DNA of 5,489 nucleotides, from the NCBI GenBank assembly GCA_903821805.1, contig CAIJNA010000123.1, forward strand, positions 1 through 5,489. The letters run 5' to 3'. The stretch comes from an uncultured Campylobacterota bacterium. GTDB lineage: Bacteria > Campylobacterota > Campylobacteria > Campylobacterales > Arcobacteraceae. The first letter of the stretch is position 1. Each line of letters starts with the position of its first letter. Below, piece by piece: positions 1 to 5,489 of the stretch. The notes under the pieces are model-generated. The model was not told where the DNA came from and ran no database searches. It worked only from the letters and a program-made list of their open reading frames with translations. The position numbers and the translations under genes are program-made.

Positions 1-78
1 AATATAAATAAAAATCTAAAAGAGGAATTAAATACTTTTTTTGATACTTTATTTAAACTGATAGGGGTTAAAAAATGA
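1..78 (+). CDS. C-terminal fragment of an upstream gene, possibly a TetR/AcrR-family repressor
   Basis: Frame 1 is open from the left edge and ends at TGA 76-78, giving 25 residues ending in DTLFKLIGVKK. The tail is amphipathic, with leucines and phenylalanines (LKEELNTFF, then DTLFKLIGV), and finishes with two lysines. TetR/AcrR-family repressors often end in a last helix of this kind, and such a gene commonly sits directly upstream of an RND efflux operon. The stop overlaps the start of the TolC-like gene as ATGA, so the two are almost certainly cotranscribed and translationally coupled. The helix-turn-helix, which would identify the family, lies outside the window. The TetR assignment therefore rests on context plus a weak tail resemblance. 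That the frame is a real coding end is better supported, by the clean open frame and the overlap. Any small protein with a helical C-terminus would be an alternative. Confidence 0.45.
   Translation, partial: NINKNLKEELNTFFDTLFKLIGVKK
63..77 (+). promoter_or_regulatory. Ribosome binding site and start of the TolC-like gene
   Basis: AGGGG at 63-67 lies 7 bases before ATG 75-77, inside the last codons of the upstream gene. It supports the Met at 75, which also begins a typical signal peptide, as the true start. No promoter is visible between the two genes, so transcription must enter from upstream. Confidence 0.6.
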
Positions 79-1316
79 AAAAATATTTATTATTATTGCT
101 ACCAGCTTTAGTTTGCGGAGATAATTTAAAAACAATTTTAGATTATGCTGGTAAAAACAACAATCTTGTGCAGGCATCAAAGTTAATAGAAGATTCCAGA
201 GCACAAGACATACAAACAAAAGAAAATGCATTGTACCCATCAATAGATGTTGGTGGAAACATGCAGCATCTTAAAGAATTACCGACAGGTCAACCTGGTG
301 ATATTTACAGTGTATATGCAAAAATTAGTTATGACATTTATGATGGTGGTAAAAAATCTTCACTTGTTAATAGTGCCAAAAATGACTACAAGTCCAGCTT
401 GTATAATTATAATGCAACGAAAGACAATCTTAATCTTGATGTTGTTCAGGATTTTTATTTAATAAAAAATCTAAAAGGCTCATTACTTGCAAAACAAGAA
501 GCCGGAAAATCACTTAGTGAACAATTAAATCGTATTAAAAAATATTTTGAAGCCAGATTGGCCACGAAAAATGATATAGATAGAATACAGTCTTCATATG
601 ATACTAATAATTACGAGATCGAATCTATTAAGTTTCAAATCATTCAAGCAACTAAAACATTAGAACTCAAAGTTGGAAAAAATATAGATTCAATAGAAAA
701 TTCAACTTTTATAGAAATATTAGAGAATAAATTTGAAGAGAATAGTAATATTAAATCAATGAAAGCAAAAAGAGATGCACTTTTATCTAATATTGAAGTC
801 ATAAATAGTGCAAGTTTACCTCAGCTAAAAATCGAAAATACCTACAGTAAATTTAATTATGGTCAAACTAATGAAAATCATCCAGCTGGACTTGATAATC
901 AAAATAATTTAACTCTAACAGCTAGCATGAAACTATATGATTTTGGTGTTAATAAAAGCGAAAAGCAATCGGTTATGATTCAAGCTCAGGCATTAAGTAA
1001 AGAAATTGACTACAAAATAGAAGAGCAAAAAATTCAGAATAATATTTCTATTGCAAGAATTATGGCAAGTAAAGCAAAAATAAATAGTTCTCAAAGTGCT
1101 TTAAAAGCTGCAAAAAGTGCTTTTGAAGTCATGACTGAAAAATACAACGCTGGACTTGTTGATTACGTTTCGTATCTTGATTCTTTGACGTCAAAAACGA
1201 ATGCAATAGTTGCACATGAAATATCATTAAATGAACTACAAACTGCGTATGCAATCTATTATTATTATAATGGTAAGAATTTACAAGATATGATCAATAC
1301 AGGAGATTTAAAATGA
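75..1316 (+). CDS. TolC-family outer membrane efflux protein
   Basis: This 413-residue protein is predicted to be the outer-membrane exit duct of the tripartite pump encoded by this operon. It begins with a signal peptide (MKKYLLLLLPALVCG) and then shows the two-repeat plan of TolC proteins. Each half has a beta-strand segment with the family signature: YDIYDGGKK around residues 87-94 (DGG at 90-92) and KLYDFGVNKSEK around 286-297. Each is followed by a long helix rich in Ala, Lys, Ser and Asn. The segment KYNAGLVDYVSYLDS near residues 356-370 matches the conserved 'Y-x-x-G-x-x-x-x-x-x-x-L' stretch of the last helical region. The length is slightly below the usual 430-480 residues of the family. 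The only cysteine is C14 in the signal peptide; the preceding residues (A-L-V) are not a good lipobox, so a lipid anchor is unlikely. The gene overlaps both neighbours by four bases, which ties it firmly to the pump operon. Confidence 0.93.
   Translation: MKKYLLLLLPALVCGDNLKTILDYAGKNNNLVQASKLIEDSRAQDIQTKENALYPSIDVGGNMQHLKELPTGQPGDIYSVYAKISYDIYDGGKKSSLVNSAKNDYKSSLYNYNATKDNLNLDVVQDFYLIKNLKGSLLAKQEAGKSLSEQLNRIKKYFEARLATKNDIDRIQSSYDTNNYEIESIKFQIIQATKTLELKVGKNIDSIENSTFIEILENKFEENSNIKSMKAKRDALLSNIEVINSASLPQLKIENTYSKFNYGQTNENHPAGLDNQNNLTLTASMKLYDFGVNKSEKQSVMIQAQALSKEIDYKIEEQKIQNNISIARIMASKAKINSSQSALKAAKSAFEVMTEKYNAGLVDYVSYLDSLTSKTNAIVAHEISLNELQTAYAIYYYYNGKNLQDMINTGDLK
1301..1315 (+). promoter_or_regulatory. 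Strong ribosome binding site of the adaptor gene
   Basis: AGGAG at 1301-1305 is followed after 7 bases by ATG 1313-1315. The ATG overlaps the TGA of the TolC-like gene (1314-1316). This is the clearest Shine-Dalgarno in the window and favours this start over the Met codon 15 bases downstream, which would truncate the signal peptide. Confidence 0.75.
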
Positions 1317-2062
1317 AAAAAATAATTATGTTTTTACTTGGTTTAGCTTTAGTAGCAAATGGCGAAGAAATTTATGCAACGTTTTATGTTGAAGCATCTA
1401 AAAGTTCGAATCTAGCTTTTGATACTAGTGGTATCGTAAAAAACACATTTGCAGATGCATCAAGTGTTGTAAAGAAAGGTCAAAAATTAGCAGAATTAAA
1501 CAGTGAAGAGCTTGGAGCGTCTTTGGCAATTGCTAAAGCTTCTGTTGAAAGTGCTGAAGTTAATTTGAAATTTGCTTTAAAAGATTACGATAGACAGGTT
1601 CAAGTAAAACATTTAATTGATGAAGCTCAATTTGACAGATATGTACTTGCGCTTGAAAGTGCTAAAGTAAAATTAAGTGAAGCAAAGGCTAATCTTGCTT
1701 ACAAAAAAACACTTTACAATAAAACTGTTTTATATGCTCCTTATGATGGAGTAATTGTTGATAGACTTATTGATAAAGGTGATGCCGTAAGTGGTGCGCA
1801 ATTAAAAACCGCATTTAGAATACAAAGTTCAAGCGAGAGAAAACTTATTTTAGAATTCGATCAAAAATATTGGCAAACAGTCAAAAGTGGGCAAGTTTTT
1901 AAATTTACTATTGATGGTGATTTACGTACAAGAACTGCAAAAATTACAAAAGTATATCCATATGCAAACAATACGAACAGAAAAATGAAGGCTGAAGTTA
2001 GAGCTGGTGGTTTTTCAGTTGGCCTTTTTGGAAATGGCTACATAACAACAAGTAGTAAGTAA
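1313..2062 (+). CDS. Periplasmic adaptor (membrane fusion protein, HlyD/AcrA type) of the RND pump
   Basis: This 249-residue adaptor is predicted to link the RND pump to the TolC-like duct in the periplasm. A signal peptide covers about residues 1-17 (MKKIIMFLLGLALVANG). The first half of the lipoyl (barrel-sandwich) domain follows, with GIVKNTF at 40-46 and VVKKGQKLAEL at 52-62. An alpha-helical hairpin rich in Ala, Glu and Lys spans about 65-132. The second lipoyl half contains the family signature APYDGVI at 142-148 and then DKGDAV. A beta-barrel domain runs from about 155 to the end. There is no Cys after the signal peptide, so the protein is not lipidated by the usual route. It is much shorter than AcrA or MexA (roughly 380-400 residues) and ends right after the beta barrel, so the C-terminal membrane-proximal domain appears to be missing. 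The helical hairpin is also short. The reading frame is intact, and a normal stop is followed by non-coding sequence, so this looks like a genuinely compact adaptor rather than a broken gene. Confidence 0.92.
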   Translation: MKKIIMFLLGLALVANGEEIYATFYVEASKSSNLAFDTSGIVKNTFADASSVVKKGQKLAELNSEELGASLAIAKASVESAEVNLKFALKDYDRQVQVKHLIDEAQFDRYVLALESAKVKLSEAKANLAYKKTLYNKTVLYAPYDGVIVDRLIDKGDAVSGAQLKTAFRIQSSSERKLILEFDQKYWQTVKSGQVFKFTIDGDLRTRTAKITKVYPYANNTNRKMKAEVRAGGFSVGLFGNGYITTSSK

Positions 2063-2101
2063 AATAAAAAATAATTAAACAAATTAGAAAGAATAAATAC
2101 C
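2063..2101 (+). other. Short gap between adaptor and pump genes, with a weak ribosome binding site
   Basis: These 39 bases are almost entirely A and T and contain no hairpin that could act as a terminator, so the pump gene is most likely read from the same transcript as the two genes before it. The purine-rich stretch AGAAAGAA (2086-2093), 8 bases before ATG 2102, is the only Shine-Dalgarno candidate and is weak compared with the AGGAG before the adaptor gene. I see no convincing separate promoter, though AT richness makes a chance -10-like match easy. Confidence 0.5.
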
Positions 2102-5100
2102 ATGTATAAATTAGCACTAAAACGACCAATTACAACTTTGATGTATGTAATTACCCTAATAATCTTCGGGTATATGAGCTTCAAATCGATGCCATCAGCG
2201 CTATTCCCAAATGTAGATTTTCCAATAGTTACAATCAAGACGGCTTATCCTGGAGCTGAATCAAGCACAATGGAATCTCAGGTTACAGATAAGCTAGAAG
2301 AAGCTGTTTCTAGAATCGATGGAATAGATAGTATTACTTCAACTAGTAGTAATGGAATGAGCGTTGTAATTGTGAAATTCTTTCTTGAAAAGAATATTAA
2401 CGAAGCAACGAATGATGTAAGAGATAAGGTTTCAGCGGTAAGATTACCTACAAATGCTAAATCACCGCTAGTTAGCAAACTTGATATTGGTGGGGCGTCC
2501 GTGGTGAATGTTTTCTTAACTGCCAAAAATGATACTTTGGCTAATCTTATGATATTCGCTGATGAAAAAGTTAAGCCAAGAATTGAAAAACTTGGTGGTG
2601 TTGGTGCTATAAATATCATAGGATACAAAAATAGAGAAATCAAAATATTCCCAAATATCGATTCTCTAAACAAGTATGGTGTTACAATCACGGAATTAAA
2701 TAATGCTGTTGCAAAAGAAAATATCAAAGTTGGTGGTGGAAAACTTATCACAAATACAAAAGAACTTGTGTTAAAAACTCAAGCTGATGCATTAAGCGTT
2801 GACGAACTTAAACAAATTCAAATAAAAGACAATATTAAATTAAGTGATATAGCAACTGTTGTAGATTCCTTAAGTGATGCCACAAGCTATGCATCACTTA
2901 ATGGTACAGAAGGTGTTATGCTTGAAGTTCAAAAGATTTCAGGAACAAATACTATCGATATTGTAAATAAAGTAAAAAACGTTATACCTGAGGTGCAAAA
3001 ATTAGCTGGGAACAAATATGATGTAAAGATCTTAAATGATACCTCACCTTTTATTATTGAATCTCTAAGAGGTGTTGAATTTGACCTTATGTATGGTGCT
3101 TTTTTAGCAACAATCATTGTTTTTGTGTTCTTGCGAAACATAACAATAACATTTGTTTCAGCCTTGTCAATACCTGCTTCAATTATGGGTACATTTGCTC
3201 TAATGGATTATATGGGATTTGAATTAAATAAAATGACATTAATCGGATTAACTCTAGCAATTGGAATCATTATTGATGATGCTATTGTTGTAATTGAAAA
3301 TATTTACAAAAAAATGGAAGCAGGTCTTGGTAAATATGAAGCAGCTTACGAGGGTACGAAAGAGATGGCATTTACTATTCTAGCTATATCTGCAATGCTA
3401 TTGGCTGTTTTTGTACCTGTTTCATTTATGAGTGGGATAGTTGGGCAATTCTTTGAAAGCTTTGCAATGACTGTAGGATTTGCTATTATTATATCTTATA
3501 CGATTGCTTTAAGTTTTATTCCAAGCTTAAGTGCTAGAACCCTAAACAAAGGGGAAAGCAAAATATACAGTATGAGTGAGCCATTTTTTAAATCACTTGA
3601 AAAAGGCTATGAAAAGTTACTTATCTTAACGTTAAGATTTAAATATATAGTCATTTTTCTAGTTTTTGCAATGCTGATTGGATCATTAAGCTTATTTCCA
3701 AAGATTGGTATGGATTTTATCCCCAAAGAAGATAAAGGAGAGTTTGAAATAGCTTTAAAAGCTAATGCTGACATTTCACTTGAAGAGATGATTAAAAAAA
3801 CTAAATCAGTAGAAAATATGATTAAGAAAGATAAAAATGTTGAATATACAACTTTAAGTGTTGGTAGCAATTCTCTTCTTGAGAAACATAAAGCAGTAAT
3901 ATATGTAAAGCTAATTGAAAAAAGCAAAAGAGAGCTTAATCAAGAAAATATTGTACAAAACTTTCGCCAACAATTAATACCATTTAAAAAAGATATGTTT
4001 ATAACTGCTGCTGCTATACCAAATATTAAAGGGGCTGGGGTAGCTGTTCCATATCAAATTATTTTAAAATCTGATTCATTAGAAGACCTAATGATTGCCA
4101 AAAAGAATCTTAATGAATATCTGGCAAAGAAAAAAGGTTTTGTTGATATTGACACTAACCTTGACGAACCAAAACCACAAATTGAACTTAAGATCTTAAG
4201 AGATAGAGCTAATAATCTTGGAATATCTGCATCACAAATAGCTGAAGTGATTTCAACTGCGTTTTCTAGTGATATGGAGATTTCATATTTTGAACAAAAT
4301 GGTAAACAATACAATATAACATTAAGACTAAATGATCAAAATAGAGTTAGCCTTAATGATGTTAAAAAATTACAACTTAGAACAAAAAATGGTGATCTTG
4401 TATTTATAGATGGGCTTGTAGAATTCACTACCAATAATGCACTTGGAACAATAAATCACTTCGATCGACAAAGACAAGTAACAGTCTTTGCTGATCTATT
4501 TGGACTTGATTTAGGTGGTGCCGTAGCATATACAAAAGCTGAAATTGATAATCTTATGCCAAAAAGTGTTACCTACAGATTTACAGGATTTGCTGAAGAA
4601 ATGGTAAAAACAGGCCAAGCATTTGGTGCAGCCATTGGCCTAAGTGTAATTCTAATGTTTATTATTTTAGCTATTTTATATGAATCATTGATTCAACCAA
4701 TCATAATAATGGTTGCTCTACCGCTAAGTATTATTGGTGTTATGCTAGCTCTATATATTACTGGATTACAATTTAGTTTATTTGTAATGATAGGATTTAT
4801 GTTGTTAATGGGTATGGTAGGCAAAAATGCTGTCCTGCTTGTAGATTTTGCAAACAATGCAATGAAATATGGAAAAGATGCAGAGGAAGCTTTAATTGAA
4901 GCAGGAGAAAAAAGACTTAGACCAATCCTAATGACAACTATTGCTATGGTATTTGCCATGCTACCACTTGCACTTGCAACAGGCTTAGGAAGCGAAAGTA
5001 AAGCACCTATGGCTATCGCCATCATTGGTGGCTTAATAAGCTCAATGATACTTACCTTATTTGTTGTTCCTGTAATATACAGATTGATAAGCCCTGCGGA

Positions 5101-5158
5101 TAGATGGCTCAGAAAGTATTATGAATCAAAAGAAGAAGTTAAAAACGATAGTTTTTAA
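2102..5158 (+). CDS. RND-family inner-membrane efflux pump (HAE1-like permease)
   Basis: This 1018-residue protein is predicted to be the proton-driven pump of the tripartite system, slightly shorter than AcrB (1049). The layout is standard: TM1 around 10-28 (after LALKRPITT), a first periplasmic loop to about 325, TM2-TM6 between about 329 and 474, TM7 around 515-532, a second large periplasmic loop starting at GMDFIPKEDKGEF (536-548), and TM8-TM12 between about 841 and 993. The proton-relay residues seen in AcrB can be matched: D392 and D393 in TM4 (GIIIDDAIVVIEN), K908 in TM10 (GMVGKNAVLLVDFA), and R938 and T945 in RLRPILMT before and within TM11. The N-terminal region PSALFPNVDFPIVTI followed by YPGAES is typical of hydrophobe/amphiphile exporters. 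It lacks the charged membrane motifs expected of heavy-metal (CusA-type) members, so drug, bile-salt or solvent-type export is the best guess, but substrates are unknown. The Met at 2102 is chosen because the next in-frame Met lies inside TM1. The last codons double as a hairpin, probably the operon terminator. Confidence 0.96.
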   Translation: MYKLALKRPITTLMYVITLIIFGYMSFKSMPSALFPNVDFPIVTIKTAYPGAESSTMESQVTDKLEEAVSRIDGIDSITSTSSNGMSVVIVKFFLEKNINEATNDVRDKVSAVRLPTNAKSPLVSKLDIGGASVVNVFLTAKNDTLANLMIFADEKVKPRIEKLGGVGAINIIGYKNREIKIFPNIDSLNKYGVTITELNNAVAKENIKVGGGKLITNTKELVLKTQADALSVDELKQIQIKDNIKLSDIATVVDSLSDATSYASLNGTEGVMLEVQKISGTNTIDIVNKVKNVIPEVQKLAGNKYDVKILNDTSPFIIESLRGVEFDLMYGAFLATIIVFVFLRNITITFVSALSIPASIMGTFALMDYMGFELNKMTLIGLTLAIGIIIDDAIVVIENIYKKMEAGLGKYEAAYEGTKEMAFTILAISAMLLAVFVPVSFMSGIVGQFFESFAMTVGFAIIISYTIALSFIPSLSARTLNKGESKIYSMSEPFFKSLEKGYEKLLILTLRFKYIVIFLVFAMLIGSLSLFPKIGMDFIPKEDKGEFEIALKANADISLEEMIKKTKSVENMIKKDKNVEYTTLSVGSNSLLEKHKAVIYVKLIEKSKRELNQENIVQNFRQQLIPFKKDMFITAAAIPNIKGAGVAVPYQIILKSDSLEDLMIAKKNLNEYLAKKKGFVDIDTNLDEPKPQIELKILRDRANNLGISASQIAEVISTAFSSDMEISYFEQNGKQYNITLRLNDQNRVSLNDVKKLQLRTKNGDLVFIDGLVEFTTNNALGTINHFDRQRQVTVFADLFGLDLGGAVAYTKAEIDNLMPKSVTYRFTGFAEEMVKTGQAFGAAIGLSVILMFIILAILYESLIQPIIIMVALPLSIIGVMLALYITGLQFSLFVMIGFMLLMGMVGKNAVLLVDFANNAMKYGKDAEEALIEAGEKRLRPILMTTIAMVFAMLPLALATGLGSESKAPMAIAIIGGLISSMILTLFVVPVIYRLISPADRWLRKYYESKEEVKNDSF

Positions 5159-5163
5159 CTTCT
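5134..5163. terminator. Perfect hairpin at the convergent gene ends, probable bidirectional terminator
   Basis: AGAAGTTAAAAAC (5134-5146) and GTTTTTAACTTCT (5151-5163) are exact reverse complements, giving a 13-bp stem with a GATA loop. The left arm and loop lie in the last codons of the RND gene, the stop codon TAA (5156-5158) sits in the right arm, and the minus-strand gene ends 18 bases to the right. The position between two converging genes strongly suggests a terminator shared by both. On the minus strand the stem is followed directly by TCTTTTG, a short U-run. On the plus strand the sequence after it is only moderately T-rich (TATTTT at about 5171-5176). Only three of the 13 pairs are G-C, so the stem is weak for its length, and it could also act simply as a 3' end stabiliser. 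Confidence 0.7.
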
Positions 5164-5180
5164 AATAAGATATTTTAACA

Positions 5181-5489
5181 CTATTTAGAGTCAATATATC
5201 TCTCTCTTTTTGATTCTTTAATCTTATCTACTTTGACAAGGATAAATCCGTCTACACAATTAGAAAAATGTGGATCGATATTAAATCCGCAAAATTGAAC
5301 TCCACCAGGTTCACATAGCTCGCTATATTGTTTATAAAGTGTTGGAACTGTTACATCCATTCCTTTTAATAATTCTTTTAGCAATTTAAAATCATTTTTA
5401 TAATCATTCAATGCAAATTGTGTACCTAGTGCTATATCTTTTGTTTCATATTCAAAAGGATTTAAAGCTTCAACTAATTTTCTTTTTTG
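5181..5489 (-). CDS. C-terminal part of an OlsB-like / 'putative hemolysin' acyltransferase (runs off the right edge)
   Basis: The minus-strand frame is open from the right edge to TAG at 5183-5181, giving 103 residues without a start. A TTG at 5411-5409 could be read as a start, but the frame continues upstream with normal coding sequence (LVEALNPFEYETKDIALGTQ), so the gene is treated as truncated by the window. The segment from VPTLYKQY through NIDPHFSNCVDGFILV and the closing DKIKESKRERYI resembles the end of OlsB-type ornithine-lipid N-acyltransferases and related GNAT-like proteins often labelled putative hemolysin. In those, a 'P-x-L-x-x-x-Y' motif is followed by a 'D-x-x-F-x-x-x-D' motif and then a run of hydrophobic residues. 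Family members use acyl-ACP in lipid synthesis, and some are fused to a PlsC-like lysophospholipid acyltransferase. Whether this one is fused cannot be seen. Three cysteines occur within a short stretch (ELCEPGG, QFCGF, SNCVDG). It converges on the pump operon and is probably functionally separate from it. The family call comes from memory of motif shape and is moderate. Confidence 0.6.
   Translation of the reverse strand, partial: QKRKLVEALNPFEYETKDIALGTQFALNDYKNDFKLLKELLKGMDVTVPTLYKQYSELCEPGGVQFCGFNIDPHFSNCVDGFILVKVDKIKESKRERYIDSK

Noticed and set aside
75..125. Possible lipoprotein signal at C14 of the TolC-like protein
   Set aside because: The residues before the cysteine are A-L-V, whereas a lipobox needs Gly, Ala or Ser directly before it. 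A standard signal peptidase I site is more likely.
247..462. A 71-codon open frame on the plus strand within the TolC-like gene
   Set aside because: It overlaps clear TolC coding sequence in another frame and shows no domain or convincing ribosome binding site.
2278..2751. A 157-codon open frame on the minus strand inside the pump gene
   Set aside because: It is antisense to well-conserved RND coding sequence, its translation is low-complexity hydrophobic/Ser-rich with no recognisable domain, and it has no gene context. It is a shadow of the real gene.
2102..5158. Heavy-metal (CusA/CzcA-type) RND pump
   Set aside because: The TM4 region reads GIIIDDAIVVIEN as in hydrophobe/amphiphile exporters, and no methionine pairs or charged membrane motif typical of metal exporters was recognised. 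The adaptor also lacks metal-binding His/Met stretches.
5181..5411. A complete 76-residue minus-strand gene starting at TTG 5411
   Set aside because: The frame stays open to the window edge with coding-like sequence upstream of the TTG, and the visible part matches only the C-terminus of a larger family, so it is a truncated gene rather than a small complete one.
1..5489. tRNA or rRNA genes, CRISPR arrays, insertion sequences, direct repeats or attachment sites
   Set aside because: Nearly all of the window is coding sequence of the genes listed. I saw no repeated spacer pattern, terminal inverted repeats, transposase motifs or RNA-gene signatures by eye.

Overview
The window is AT-rich throughout, with A/T-dominated codons and many Lys, Asn, Ile and Leu residues. 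Gene density is high, with 4-base gene overlaps. This composition, together with the protein style and the outer-membrane-factor-first gene order, suggests a Campylobacterota bacterium (the Sulfurimonas/Arcobacter/Campylobacter type of lineage). That assignment is an inference from composition and general protein appearance; no rRNA or other marker gene is present.

Layout, left to right. Bases 1-78 hold the last 25 codons of a gene that begins outside the window. Its position and its hydrophobic/basic tail fit the C-terminus of a TetR/AcrR-type repressor, but the DNA-binding part is not visible. It overlaps by ATGA with a TolC-family outer membrane factor (75-1316). That gene overlaps by ATGA with a short periplasmic adaptor (1313-2062). 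After a 39-base gap comes a full-length RND inner-membrane pump (2102-5158). The last codons of the pump gene form a perfect 13-bp hairpin with a 4-base loop (5134-5163), the likely transcription terminator. A convergent, truncated gene occupies 5181-5489 on the minus strand. It carries the C-terminal signature of the OlsB-like / 'putative hemolysin' N-acyltransferase family.

The three central genes make one complete tripartite efflux system. The RND protein is predicted to use the proton gradient to extrude small molecules from the periplasm or inner membrane, the adaptor to bridge the envelope, and the TolC-like protein to form the exit duct. All proton-relay residues that can be recognised in the pump are present, so it looks functional. 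Substrates cannot be deduced from the sequence. If the upstream fragment is a TetR-type regulator, the operon is probably autoregulated from a promoter to the left of the window.

I see no mobile element, CRISPR array, RNA gene or evidently new system. The points most worth a second look are the minimal adaptor that stops after its beta-barrel domain, the absence of cysteine from all three mature pump proteins, the hairpin inside the end of the pump gene, and the truncated acyltransferase at the right edge.
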